A stretch of DNA of 64,000 nt, taken from assembly GCA_033964015.1 (NCBI GenBank), contig CM066913.1, forward strand, positions 17,135,854 through 17,199,853. Reading direction: 5' to 3'. The notes under the pieces were generated by a model. That model had not been told where the DNA came from. It saw nothing but the letters and a program-made list of their open reading frames with translations, and did not search any database. Source of the DNA: Scolanthus callimorphus. Its lineage: Eukaryota > Cnidaria > Anthozoa > Actiniaria > Edwardsiidae. How positions within the stretch are numbered: position 1 is the stretch's first letter; every line of letters starts with the position of its first letter. A program made the position numbers and the translations under genes. Of this stretch, positions 24,857 through 36,600 are shown in pieces.

Positions 24857-26341
24857 ATGTTCTGTTTTCAAGAAATCATGAAGGTTATTGCGTTCTGTAT
24901 TTCCGTTTGCTTTTTTACACCAGCTGTCGATGGGGCAAAACAATCACCGAGTTCATCAACGTCAGTGGAGTTCTCGATTCCTAACAATGCCATCGGGACG
25001 AAGAGTTCGATCTCAGATACGAAACAGACTCCACAGAGCGTAACAAAAGTGGTTATTTCGACTTTACAAGATTCCCCTCGCATATCTCCATGGAAGACGG
25101 TAACTAAACACAGTCTACCAACAGCTTTGATCAATTTTACATTTACTAGTTTTACCAACGAAACGGTGAGGGCCCTGTTTGGTCACAGTCTCTACAGCAC
25201 AAGAAGTGCTACTACAACGTCTTCAGCACGCGTTCGATCTCATATATCATTCAGCGCAGTTACAATCCAAATGACTTCGCAAAAGAGTGAAATAGCTACG
25301 TTCGGCGCATCAAATATGACGAACAAAACAAATGACAAAGACCCTGGATTAGTATTCTCCGTTAGTACAGTAATACTGATCGTTTACATGGTTATTTTTG
25401 TGTTCGGTTTCGCTGGGAACATGTTCATATTAGTTGACGCCTTCAGGGCCCAGCGTCAGCACAAGACCAATGAGCTCCTTCTAGTTCATCTACCAATCAC
25501 GAACATCATGCTACTGTTGACACTAACCGTCGTGAGCGTGTTATCACATCGCGAGCTCGTGTGGACCTGCCGGGGGGCTTATACGGCGATCCTGTTCTGT
25601 CAATACCTCAATGTGTTCACTTTAACTGCCATTGCAATACAGCAAAATAAGATCGTTACTATGCCCTTCCATCCTAAGCCCACGAACAGTCGTCAGCTTG
25701 TGATTGTGGGCGTTATCTGGGTCGTATCAGTTCTAATGGCATCGCCTGTAACTTTTCAAGAGAAACTGATCCCCAGATCTTGTGTTTTTGATGTTAGTAA
25801 CAATATGTCCAATATCGACTACTTGAGAGTAGCATTTGTTGTGTTTCTCTTCATGACGAAATATTTCATACCGCTCTTGCTGATCATAATATTTTACATA
25901 CATCTTAAGAAATTCTTGGAGAAGTCCTGCCACGAAATTGATAAATATTCTACCCGCAGCAGGGAGAAACGCGAGAATCTGCAGCGATTGCGCAATCAGA
26001 GGGTTTCCAAAGTAATCGTTGCCATGTGTATAAGTTTCGCGCTTTGTTTATTGCCTCAGCATATTCTACAGCTTGTGAATGAATTGGTCCCTGACAAACT
26101 ACCGCGAGAAGCCCTAAAGGGAATGTCATTCATTCTCTATGTGCCTCCTCTCATCAAGGCGACCTTTGACCCTACCATCTATAGCACAGCGGGAAGAAAT
26201 TGCTGCCGTAGGTCATTCCGCGCTACTGCAGTTAACACGACGAGGCGAGGAAGAGGTCAACACGGTCATACTGGGATATCTAATAATATCCCTGTTCGGA
26301 AAGCCAGTGTCGTCAGTATTGGTCTAGAACAGCTTAACTGA
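24857..26341 (+). CDS. Class A (rhodopsin-like) GPCR, paralogue 1, non-canonical switches
   Basis: Intronless frame of 494 codons. A second Met eight residues in (MKVIAFCISVCFF) gives a good signal peptide and may be the true start (24878). A Ser/Thr-rich ectodomain with N-glycosylation sites runs to about residue 165, followed by seven TM helices. TM1 keeps the GFAGN motif. TM2 has LPITN where family members have LAxxD, so D2.50 is Asn. The end of TM3 reads IQQNK instead of DRY. TM6 reads CLLP instead of CWxP. TM7 keeps DPTIY, the NPxxY equivalent. The Cys before TM3 (WTC) and in loop 2 (RSC) should form the usual disulphide. Ligand unknown. The next gene (29.4 kb) is a paralogue with the same changes. 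It is expected at the plasma membrane, and coupling to G protein is uncertain without the DRY Arg. Confidence 0.85.
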   Translation: MFCFQEIMKVIAFCISVCFFTPAVDGAKQSPSSSTSVEFSIPNNAIGTKSSISDTKQTPQSVTKVVISTLQDSPRISPWKTVTKHSLPTALINFTFTSFTNETVRALFGHSLYSTRSATTTSSARVRSHISFSAVTIQMTSQKSEIATFGASNMTNKTNDKDPGLVFSVSTVILIVYMVIFVFGFAGNMFILVDAFRAQRQHKTNELLLVHLPITNIMLLLTLTVVSVLSHRELVWTCRGAYTAILFCQYLNVFTLTAIAIQQNKIVTMPFHPKPTNSRQLVIVGVIWVVSVLMASPVTFQEKLIPRSCVFDVSNNMSNIDYLRVAFVVFLFMTKYFIPLLLIIIFYIHLKKFLEKSCHEIDKYSTRSREKRENLQRLRNQRVSKVIVAMCISFALCLLPQHILQLVNELVPDKLPREALKGMSFILYVPPLIKATFDPTIYSTAGRNCCRRSFRATAVNTTRRGRGQHGHTGISNNIPVRKASVVSIGLEQLN

Positions 26342-26344
26342 TAG

Positions 26345-29060
26345 TCGGATGCGTCAGTTATAAACGCAGCTGAACAAATGCGCCAGTCATTTCGCCATAA
26401 TGTGGTTAACGTGGAAACAACAGAAGGTCATCAACCAGAGATGTTCAACGACCCCCAGTTTGAAATGACCCATCGACAGTAGTATGGTTCTAAGAGCTTT
26501 ATGACATTTGGTTCCTATACTTACTATTCAGGCTCACAATACTATCAACTTCGAATTGTCTGATTTCTTGCCCTTGAAATCCCGGTTTATGAAACACTGT
26601 AGTTATTATTTCACCAGGTTACAAACATAACTGTGTACCACATTGTAACTGCTCCTCCTCCTCAGCTCATGTAATCATGTAACATACATACAGAAAACAT
26701 ATGTTCATGTAATTTTACAGTACAGAGACAGCCATGATTCGTGTCGTTTAACGTTGCACTTCGAGCCATTGACTCGTTAACAATGCCTACTCTGTGTCTT
26801 AAAAAGATTGCCGTGATCTTGGGCGATCTTGTTTTTCTTTCTATATTTCATGTTGCGATCTTGCGCGATCTTAGGCCCTCATTGAGTTTAAGGCATGGCT
26901 CTAATAAGACGAGGGCTGCTTTTTGGTAACTTCGTTTTTTTTCAGCGAAAATCTTTCAAACTTGGCCCGCACGGAGTAGGCCTTGGTTGAAACCACGCGC
27001 AATCCTGGGCAATCTAAGAAGATGATGAGTATTTCAACCGCTGAAGGCCGTAGTTACTTGGGGACGTTTCTGATCGGTTGATGTTCCATTCTAAATTTCC
27101 CGCCATTTTTCCGCGCATGCGCGTGGGCGACACATGAAGCCCAATATTTTCAAAGCCTAAAGAATTTGAAGGTTACACAGTTTATTTCATTTCTTTTCAG
27201 CTGTGAGAAATTGTGAAGAATAGAAAAGTAAGGGGTTTCCGATGGTTTAAAGTGTTGATGGTTACAATTAATTTGATGGTACGTATTGGAAAGCAACCTC
27301 ACCGCAATGTTTGACATCCTGTCTTTATAGCTATGTACAAATGTCACTCTAATTTCTCTCGTGTAATCAGATAAAGAAAACTCACGTTAATTTTCTGTCC
27401 GTTCGATCGAAACAAGAAGAGAGAATCGATTTAAAACAACAAGTGAATTAACAAGCTTTTCTTTATCAAGCCATGACTACTTGTACACGACATCCGAATG
27501 AGGACAGATCAAGAAATAATATCAAGAACATTCTGTCTTTATCCAAGCTTTTTTGCTAAGATATGAGGAAAATATTTGAGACCTTCCAAATATTAAAGGT
27601 ATCCAAGGTCTGTAAGGAGGATTTCCTAGAATGGAAGTTTTCGACAGTTTTTTGGCGAAATTTTCTTGTTATATTTCTGAGAATTTCGTTCCGGAATCAC
27701 GGTAGCCTGATACCGAGGCTCTAGCAAGCTCCAATTTATCGGACTATAAGCTTGATGTCGCATAGAGCAATAGAATTCTACGCGATGCTCAAAAATTGTT
27801 AGCTCAGATGAAGGGCAGCTTGTCTTCGAAACTGTCGAGAGTATGACTTGATATTTTCACCGGGTGGTATTGTCTCACATTTTGTGTGATTAGTTATTGC
27901 TTTCTTTATATTGGCCCACGAGTTACGGGGGAGTTACATTTTCCTTTAGATTAATTTAAGCGCTTATTCTCAGTCTGCCAATGGAAGTGTGATGTTTGCC
28001 GAAACGCAGTTTAACAATTTCGAATTTCTTCATTTAATTAGACAGGTTTACGCAAAATTAACGCAAGCCGGAAAATTATGTCGAAGGCTCATCCAAAATA
28101 AGGGAACTCTCATACGCCAAAAGACATTGGGATCATTAACTATACGGGAGATCGCCTTGAATCAAATTAGCATTAGGTGGCAACTTTTATTGAAATCCAT
28201 GTGACAACCACATAATATCTTGCTTCTTGCCCCAACTAATTGGGTTTGAGATTAGGACGCCATAAGGATATAAAACTCTCCGAAACACTCCTGTAAGCAA
28301 CGTTCATTGGGCCACTCTGACTTTGGCAGCGTGGGAGGAGTTCACTTGAAGATTTACGTATACCTGATCAGCCTATAGAAGTTATAACATAGGCTGGAAC
28401 CTTGTGGTAAATATCTGCGTCGGTGGGAGATGAGCGCTTTGGTTATTGATTCCTATCTTGGGGAGTTCTAGACTGCTTGCAGGCCCTTCTTCGGCAAACG
28501 TCCGTAAATCGAGAGAATGTTTTTTACCCGCTACGCGCTTCAATTTGTTTACAGTGTCGGGCTGCAAGCAGTCTAGGGGAGTTCGAGACCTTTCGCATTG
28601 CAAACGGTATTCAAGAGTGGCAGTAACAAAGAGGATCAACACAGAAAACAAGAGTGAGTGAGACTTTATCCCAGCTTCTCCGGATCACCAAAGAAATTGA
28701 TGTCACAGCAAGCGGACTATTGCCATTCTCATAAAAGCATCGAGAGCAGAAGAAATCCGATAACATTGACCGAATGAGAAAACAGAGGTTCCAGTTTTCT
28801 TGTTTTCTTTATTGCTGACGATTAGCAAAAAAAAGTAGATAAAGAAAGTCGGTATTGGAAAGTGAGACAAAGGGGGCATTAGTGTAATAATGAAGGCCTA
28901 CAGAGCATTTCCATGGCAACGGTTCATTTATTACCAGCGACAGCTGACACCATCTTGTTGATGTTTCCACCTTCAAGAACAAAAGCAACTGCTTTCACAA
29001 CTTAAATCAATCAAGGTACTCTTTCATAAAGGCGTAAGGCAAACACTTTCCTGTAAAGAG
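26345..29060. other. Intergenic region between the two GPCR genes
   Basis: No gene recognised. Contains a degenerate copy of the TATCAAGA-type MITE (near 27,600-27,672) and an inverted pair, TCTAGACTGCTTGCAGG near 28,466 facing GCAAGCAGTCTAG near 28,563, around a short loop. Confidence 0.4.
27595..27675 (-). mobile_element. Degenerate fragment of the TATCAAGA-end MITE family
   Basis: The stretch GGATTTCCTAGAATGGAAG, then CGACAGTTTTTTGGCGAAAT, matches in reverse complement the left end of the copies at 51,111 and 62,429 (AAATTTCGCCAAAAACTGTC and the following AACTTCCT..TAGGAAAT). Only one end is visible. Confidence 0.45.
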
Positions 29061-29067
29061 TATATTG

Positions 29068-29375
29068 ATGATGCTCTCACTACCAGGCTGCGTCATTTGG
29101 TGGATTGTAACTTTTGGCTTCCAGGAGGTACACATCGGGACAGCTTCTGTAGCAAGTGGCAGCAAAAACCTTTCTATGGTGAATGTCTCAACCCCAGAGT
29201 CCAGAAGTGAACCCATACCCAGCACAAAACAAACATCCACAAGACATCTCATTATTAATCCGTCAGGGATATCAAACAAAACTAGCAGCTGGGACATGGG
29301 ATTTACATCACAAAACGGATCTCACGCCTTTTCGAAGATGACACCTACCCTTATTGTATTACCTGTAAAACACTG
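29068..29375 (+). CDS. Possible N-terminal exon of GPCR paralogue 2
   Basis: Frame starting MMLSLPGCVIWWIVTFGF, a plausible signal peptide, followed by a Ser/Thr-rich segment with N-glycosylation sites (NLS, NVS, NKT, NGS). It closes at a stop at 29377-29379, where the second GPCR frame has already opened. The paralogue at 24.9 kb has just such a long glycosylated ectodomain after its signal peptide, so this segment probably belongs to the GPCR downstream. It could be joined by a very short intron (29376-29429, weak GTGATC donor, CATAG acceptor, phases compatible) or separated by a frameshift. Confidence 0.4.
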
Positions 29376-29399
29376 GTGATCTCAGGAGGGCAAATCACA

Positions 29400-30500
29400 A
29401 TGAACGGTGTCAAGACATCTTGCCTTTCCCGTCATAGTAGCACGATGGTCGGCTGGCTTTACGCCCAAAACGCCACAAGAGTACTGGCTACCACTCCAGC
29501 ATTAACAACTCTAAGTTCACTAACGGTCTCTAATTCTTCTTTGTCAATTACAAACGACCAAGGCTCGCTGCTAATTTTAGATAATAACGTGTTTATTATA
29601 TTATATATCTTGATATTCGTTGTTGGCTTTGCAGGGAATGTGTATGTGCTCCGTGATTCTTTCAAAGCTCAGCGTCGACTCAAAACAAGTGAAATCCTGT
29701 TGGTCCACCTCTCAGTGCTCAATATACTGCTTTTGCTTCTGCTGACGGACTCTGTTGCCCTGGTAACGCTATGGATCCGATGGACCTGCCGGTTTAGTTA
29801 CTTGCTGGTGTTATTTCTAGAGTGTTGCAACGTGTACACGCTCTGTGGCATTGCTGTGCAACAATATAAAGCTATTGTTTCGCCTTTTCGTTATCGACCT
29901 ACCGGGAAATACCATTCAGTAGTGGTAATCTTGATATGGACTATGTCTGGCGCTCTTGTCTCACCTTTGATAGCCTTAGATACATTGGGACCGAGGCCGT
30001 GCGTCCAAGGCGCAGACTCTGTTATCGTTCTACGGATTACATACTCCGTTGCTCTGTTTCTGACACAGTATTGTATACCATTAGCATTGCTGTTAGTCAC
30101 CTACAGATCAATCAGAAACTCCTTAAAGAGATCAAGGAAGGAAGTGAATAGATATAGAACTGAGCGACATGACGCCAACAGCCCTCAGAGGAAGAGAAAC
30201 AAAAGCGTTTCCATGGTGATTGTTGCCATGGTAATATCATTCACTCTTTGTCTCTTGCCTCAGCACATTTTGCTCTTTGTAAGCGAGTATCTCGCAATTC
30301 ACAAGTCGCCGTTTCCGAGGGGGATAGCGTTTGTCTTTTATGTACCGGTTCTGATCAAGGTCAGCTTAGATCCAATACTTTACGGCACCGTTAGTCGCCG
30401 GTTACCCTGTGGCTGCGTGGAAGCCGAGACAAATTCCATAAGAACACTAAGTTACGAGAATCCCGCTCCTCCGAAGGCCGCCAAGGATAGCGAACTGTGA
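29400..30500 (+). CDS. Class A (rhodopsin-like) GPCR, paralogue 2, non-canonical switches
   Basis: Intronless seven-TM frame of about 366 residues from the first ATG in frame (29400); the real start may lie in the upstream segment at 29068. TM1 has VVGFAGN, TM2 LSVLN (D2.50 to Asn), the TM3 end VQQYK in place of DRY, TM6 CLLP in place of CWxP, and TM7 DPILY. Disulphide Cys residues are WTC before TM3 and RPC in loop 2. Loop 3 and the C-tail are basic and Ser-rich. The same set of substitutions as in the 24.9-kb gene, and shared runs such as SFxLCLLPQHIL, show tandem duplication with the altered switches retained. Ligand and coupling are unknown. Confidence 0.85.
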   Translation: MNGVKTSCLSRHSSTMVGWLYAQNATRVLATTPALTTLSSLTVSNSSLSITNDQGSLLILDNNVFIILYILIFVVGFAGNVYVLRDSFKAQRRLKTSEILLVHLSVLNILLLLLLTDSVALVTLWIRWTCRFSYLLVLFLECCNVYTLCGIAVQQYKAIVSPFRYRPTGKYHSVVVILIWTMSGALVSPLIALDTLGPRPCVQGADSVIVLRITYSVALFLTQYCIPLALLLVTYRSIRNSLKRSRKEVNRYRTERHDANSPQRKRNKSVSMVIVAMVISFTLCLLPQHILLFVSEYLAIHKSPFPRGIAFVFYVPVLIKVSLDPILYGTVSRRLPCGCVEAETNSIRTLSYENPAPPKAAKDSEL

Positions 30501-30879
30501 TGCAGGGCGTGGGCCCGTCTTAGTACAAAGAACACAAGATATTTTTTCCTTCCACTTTTTAACTCGTGGATGTCCGTAGGGCAGGAGCGAGTTATGGCTT
30601 AGGGGGCGAAAATGGCGTTGTCGTTAGCACCGCCAAAATGGTCTGGGAACTAGATTACAGCTGCGCCCGCGATCTCTTACCACAGGAAACCCATCAAGAC
30701 CCGGAATGATGACAAGCCAGACTAGGCTAGCCAGAGGGCCACCAAGTATTCTTAGTATTTAATTCAAAATAATGTGTACATCACTGGTTATCAGGTGCAT
30801 TGACTGCAAAAAGAGTACAACATAGTATTATAGTCGATGACTCACCATCCACGAGTTCGCCATTGTGGCACTTTGATTC

Positions 30880-31097
30880 AATAGACCAAATCGGCTAACG
30901 GTGTTTACATCTTGTTGCCACCGAATCAGATCATGTGATGATTCCTTTGGGTGGTTACAATTGTCACTTTTTTTCACTTGATGAAGTGCACGAGTGTATG
31001 TGCAGGACTGACAAAAGTATCCACCCAATGGAATCATCACATGATCTGAATTGGGTGGCAACAAGATGTAAACACCGTTAGCCGATTTTGTCTATTT
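30880..31097. mobile_element. MITE with AATCGGCTAACGG ends
   Basis: About 218 bp. The left arm AATCGGCTAACGGTGTTTAC, then CATCTTGTTGCCACC, faces its near-perfect reverse complement at the right end. An inner pair, ATCATGTGATGATTCC near 30,930 and GGAATCATCACATGAT near 31,030, continues the fold. A related element without the outer 20 bp lies at 62,757-62,880. Confidence 0.7.
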
Positions 31098-31447
31098 GCA
31101 AACATTCAAACACATTTTGTGTATTATTATTATTGTTGATGCGCAAGTAGCAAAAAAATCCCATATAATTTATCACGCGCGCCATTTTTGTGGCTTGACC
31201 TGTGCGCGTTTGCGTTGGTACGGGCCATTTGATTTTAAGCGGGTGTGCTTTGGGGTGCAAGATATTGATTTTTAGTCTTCTCTTAAGCAGCGAGGTTTTT
31301 TCATGAAAGATTTTGAGTCACAATTTTGCTGTGCATATTTTTCAACCCAATCCCCCTAGAGTTCAATGTACGGCCCCTTGTACACCTCCGCGGGCTTATC
31401 AAGGGGACATTCTGTCCTATCGGCTCGCAGGTCCGCTAACATTATTT

Positions 31448-31620
31448 ACACAGGGATTTTCTGTAGAAACCCATCCATGGGAAAAGCTGAGTTTCCCATG
31501 GTAGAAGAATGGAAAGTGTTTGGATTTCCCATGGCTATCCATGTGAATTCCGAACGCTTCCCATTGCGTGTGCCACGGGAAATTCAGCTTTTCCCATGGA
31601 TGGGTTTCAGAACAAATTCC
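31448..31620. mobile_element. Palindromic element
   Basis: GAAACCCATCCATGGGAAAA followed by GCTGAGTTTCCCATG on the left faces the reverse complement ending near 31,608. The inner TTTCCCATGG motifs repeat. No coding capacity. Confidence 0.6.
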
Positions 31621-31710
31621 CGGTGGTATCAGCACCAGTCAAAGTTAAATGTAGTGCTGGTAAGATGCATTTGTACGACTCCAATATACTTAGCACAGTG
31701 TCATTATTTA

Positions 31711-31896
31711 AGCAATAAAAGTACTTTCCGCGTGCTCTCTGCTTTCTTACAAACACGAGGGGGATGTTGGGAGAACTGATCAAAACTTGAAAGACACGAG
31801 CCGAAGGCGAGTGTCTTTCAAGTTTTATCAGTTCGACCAACATTCCCCGAGTGTTTGTAGGAAACCAGAGAGCACGCAGAAAGTATTTTTATTGCT
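31711..31896. mobile_element. Palindromic MITE-like element
   Basis: AGCAATAAAAGTACTTTCCG at the left faces its reverse complement at the right. The arms continue through GTGCTCTCTG, a run containing ACAAACACGAGG, and ACTTGAAAGACAC around a short central loop. The whole unit can fold into one hairpin. Confidence 0.65.
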
Positions 31897-32844
31897 TTTA
31901 GAAAATAACATACACACGCGCGACAGCGTTGCGTGACAATCGTGTTTCTCAGGTCTCTTACAAACACGTTTTTTAACCAATCAGAGTGCGCACATTCACA
32001 ATACAACATAGGTGTTATTTTCTAAACTCTCTTCACGCACAGGTCAAAAGATTTGTTGTTTTAGTTGGAAACAGAAACGGCGATTTCCAGCGCCGTTTTC
32101 CTCCCTAACAAGCCACATGCCCATCCCAAAACTCCCCCCTTTTAACAAGCCATATGCCCACAAAACTCTTAATAAATCCAAGGGCTTATAATGGAGATTT
32201 TTATTTATAAAGAATAATATCAAACGGGCCATGCATACACTCAAATCATATAAACATATTAAAAGTAGCAATTGATGGCTACAAAATCGTCTAGCTACAA
32301 TTGGAAGGGTGACGAATGGTAAATTCGAAACCCTGGTTTAACAATTTGAGCCTAACTCAAATATTCTCAATATTCGGAAATTACGGGCCGAAAATTCGAA
32401 ATTCCGAGACGCACGTTAAAAGTTTGGAGATTTCGAGACTGCTAATTTGCCTGAGGCTGAATTTTTTAGGGACCCGTTTGCCACCCCTAATTGGGATGAT
32501 TTATTGGGATGGCAAAAAAAGAGTAAATTATTCATAAGTACGCCGAAGAATAGCATCACTGCGCTCTTCCGGAAACAGGAAGACTCTGTACAAAGGTAAA
32601 AGTATAAAGGAATGATGGAAGGCATAAACGGCGCGCGCCTTCACGCATGACCAGCTGTGAATGTTGTCCCATCTCAAGGAAGCGCACTATTGAACAATTG
32701 ACCGTTTTCACGCTGTTGTGAGAACAATACTCTTGAGCCGTTCCGACTCGTTCTGGCGAAGACGGCTTTCGTTATTCAAAACAGACAAGCATTGTTCTCA
32801 TTCCATTTATGTTGCCTGCGCAACACCCGTGGGTTGGAGCGAGG

Positions 32845-33060
32845 TTCTCGTACCCAGAGCTCCCCAGCTCGTCTGCTCGCAGGGGAGGCTCTGGGGACAC
32901 CCATTTGAGTGCCTGCGCTGAGTGGCTGATTTTGAACGTTGGCGCATGCGCAGAAAGGTGTTTATCTCAACGGCTCTGTATCAAATCTCGCGCATGCGTC
33001 AGTAGCTGTCACCAGAGCCTCCCCCGCGAGGTGGCGAGCCGGGGAGCTCTGGGTTTGAGA
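32845..33060. mobile_element. GC-rich MITE-like element
   Basis: TCTCGTACCCAGAGCTCCCC at the left and GGGGAGCTCTGGGTTTGAGA at the right are inverted repeats. Inner pairs AGGGGAGGCTCTGG and CCAGAGCCTCCCCC, and GCGCATGCGCA/GCGCATGCG, extend the fold. GC content is clearly higher than the surroundings. Confidence 0.65.
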
Positions 33061-33686
33061 ATGGGTCGGGATGATCGTCGTATCTTTTAGGGGTTAAAAT
33101 CACGGGGCTTGTTCTCTTTTAGGGGTGATCTTGATCCGCAATAAGATTTGAGGGAGATTGGTATCTTTTAGGGCCGAAATATGTGTTTAAATTGTTTGTT
33201 GAGTAGTCTAATTGTTTTAGTAGAAACCCACTAGCATATTACTTTTTGACGCTAAAATGCATTACTTGTGACGTTTTCGCTACTTCACTATCTGTCTCGT
33301 AATAGATAGTAATAAGTAGCGGAGGCAAACAGATTGTAGGATCCGTGATAGTATGCAAGTGGATTTCTACTCTGTTAGAATAAAAGCCTTAATGGTAGCG
33401 GTGAAATACCACGAAATACCTGCGAAAAATGGCATATAAATGGTCGCCGATAAATCCCTACATAGTAGATCTCTATAAGTGGCCTTGCTTCTGTGGGAAG
33501 GCGTTACAGCTACAGGTATAGCTGTAGGTTCACTTGAATATTAAATACACAGTTGTCGAATTTATACCCTTTAAAAAATTTGGATACTTTCGAAAGTCTG
33601 CTACCACATTATAGAACGCATATTGACAAAATGTGTCAAACAGACCCACTTATCTACTAAAGACTAAAGTAGGTGGCGAGACCTAC

Positions 33687-36600
33687 CTAGCTAGACTTCT
33701 CATTTTTATCTGTGATCTTCTGTACTACTTTCTCCAGCCCAACCAGCTTGACAAAGCACGAGTCGTCTCCGGTGGGCAAAAACCCCTGGTCTTGATTCGA
33801 TTTTGACGTTTTCGCTTTCTTAGGCGGCAGAGGAACTAGGAACGGACTGTCTGAGCTCGTTTTGCGAGGCGCTGATTCTGTATTACTAGCAGACTTAAGA
33901 GGTGGAGACTCGCGGATGCTATCTAACTCATGGCGGCGTTTTTCTCGTAACTTTTCCACCGCTTCTTCTTGCTTTTTTAGAAGTTCTTTTAACTTTTTGA
34001 TACGCGCCTCATGTGGACTCATACCGCCAGGTTCTAGAGACGACGCCGGTGCGTCGTCTGTGATTGGTTCCGAGGACTTAACGGGTGACGCAAGACGAGA
34101 CGCACCCATCTCTATGTCATCAACATCCGTTTGCGAGGTGCCATCTGTAAAAAAAAGTTTCTGATTTCCAGGAGTTGCAGTCGGCGTTGTGTTCATCCCT
34201 GTGTGTAAAGTAGGTGAAACAGTCGTGCTGGTCTCACTTGTGTTAGAAGTTGGCTTTGGAGTCACTGCCGGAGATAAAGTCTGAATCTGTGATAAGCCGA
34301 TCGTCTTAGCAACTGATGAAAATTTAACAGCTTGGGGTACCTGCGGTGTAGCTGTAGACGTGGAGGGTGGAATTTCAACAGCTTGGGATACCTGTGCCGT
34401 AGCTGTAGACGTGGAGGGTGATATTTTAACAGCTTGGGATACCTGTGCTGTAGCTGTAGACGTGGAGGGTGGCATTTTAACAGCATGGGATACCTGTGGC
34501 GAAGCTGTAGACGTAGATGTTGGTACAAGAAGCGATATATTCTGACCGGATGTCGCTGATTCGGGGATTAATATTCGCAGCGGCTTTCCATCGGCAGGGT
34601 TTTTAGTGTCAACAATATATACCAGCTGCCCAGGTTCGGTACTCGGGGCGCCCGTTCTTTTCACCAGAACGAGGCGAGGCGCATTTGTTACAGCGATTCC
34701 TCTTGGTGGCTGAGCCAAAACTTGTTGCTGTGGTAAAGTCGGTCTGGCTGCCTGAGGGGCGGGAGTACTTGTACCTACATTCAAGGTAGGCACTCCCTTC
34801 TTCGACTGAGGAGTACGAATAACACGGAATGCGGGACTGCGGATATTGAGTGGCGATGATGTCACCGTAGATGTAGAGCCCACGTTTGGCATTCTACTAA
34901 CAAGTTGCGCAGTCGAACCGACAGACGGGGCCGGCGCTACGGCAGTAGAAATGGGCGTGATATTTATCGGTATCTGTATGGTTTGACCGCTGGCGTCTTT
35001 GACATTCGCAACCGGTTGTAGCTGGACGACATTTTTCGAACCCTTGATGGGCTCTGCGCGCAAAGAGATTGAACCCTGCACTGGTGAATTGCTAACGGGC
35101 TTCGGTGTAATTGGAGGGCTGCGTAAAACAGAAGTTATCTTGCCCGATGTGCTGGTCGCTTGGGAAATCTGTGAAGCGTTTCCGGCTGCAGCAGTCGTCG
35201 TACTTCCGGTATTACACATCATCGAACTACTGTTTACAGCTGTTTTTTGTATATTGTTCGCAACCACTGAATGCAGAGCTGTTTTGGGTAGAATATATCG
35301 TTCTTTTAACGAGAAAACCGAATCTACACAGATGTTTTGTTCACCGTCTTCTTCATTAGCATTATTATTTGATCGCTCAGTCTTACTATCAGGCTTACTT
35401 ACAACGTTCTCAGCTTTCGGTGAGTTGTATATATTTGACATAGCAGTTTCTTTAAGCCTGGACACCAAGGAGGCGTACGATACCACGCCACCTGAGTCGA
35501 CTTCCGGTTCTTGCGTCACTTCCGGTACAGTTTCGCCTTTTGGTGCGTGGGAAGTGACTTCCGGTTTTTGCGCCAGTTCTGGTACAGTATGGACTTCCGG
35601 TGCTTGAGGGACATCCGTCTGTTGTGTTACTTCAAGTTCCGTTTCGTCCCGCGGAGCGGAAACCATGTTATCATTAACAAAGGAATTGCATGGATTTCCT
35701 GGCGCTGTTTCGTCGTCTTCAGACGCAAGAGAGTAGACAGAGGTTATCTGAAGCACTCCCTCATCACTGTCGGCTATGTTAGTGTCGTCGATAAGTGGGA
35801 CAGCGCCAGATTCTGCAGGAGCCTCGATAACTTTAGTGGGGCTACAGTAGAAAAACAGACATGAACAACAACTTCAGAGTTCCCGCTTACACCTTAAATA
35901 GTAGAAACCTGGAAACGTTCAAAGGAACAGGGCATACTCGAGGGCCCGGGATGTGTTTTCCCAGCTGCGGAGTACGCTGAGTCCTCGAGCATGGGGAGTC
36001 GACAACATCAGCTAACGGTGCGGGTGCGGGAGCGGGGGAGGTGGATTGGTGCACCATTTGATTTTCGGTGACAATCTTAGGCATGTTTTTTTGGAGGGGC
36101 CGGATGGGGGGGGGGGGGGGGGGGGGGGATTGTCACCACCTCCGGCTTTTTATAATGGCCCGTCCCTTACATCTTGTTACCACCCACGTGAGAAATTGTA
36201 CAACTGTGCCCCATCTTGGATCATCACATTTACTAAATTAGGTGACATTTACTGTGGGAAAAGCGTTAGTCAATTAGGTCTATCACAATTTGGGATATTC
36301 TCTCGCAGGCTAACATCGGTAACTTTACAGTTTTTAAGGCGGTGCGTATTATTCTAGATAAAACATTTTGTTTTTGTTTTTGCCTTTTCCTTTTTGCTGG
36401 CTGTATGCCTGGTTTTTGTTTGTTTGACTTTTTATTAACGAGCCAGCCAATTCTACAAACAATTTTCGATTTTAGCCAGTCTGGCTGCAAAGTAAAATGT
36501 TCATATAACTCAGCCAGTTTTTACTTGGTGATATTAGTAGATTTTGACTGCAGTAATATCCCATAAAGAAATATTACAATTGTAAAAATGTAAAAACTTC

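Larger units (their letters stand above)
30501..33686. other. Intergenic, dense in hairpin elements
   Basis: No gene recognised between the second GPCR and the coiled-coil protein gene. The interval holds at least four foldback elements, listed separately. The open frames here fall within or across those elements and are not genes. Confidence 0.5.

Noticed and set aside
33862..35607. Several plus-strand frames of 60-200 residues
   Set aside because: Shadows of the minus-strand coiled-coil protein gene, which has the longer frame and supported splice sites.
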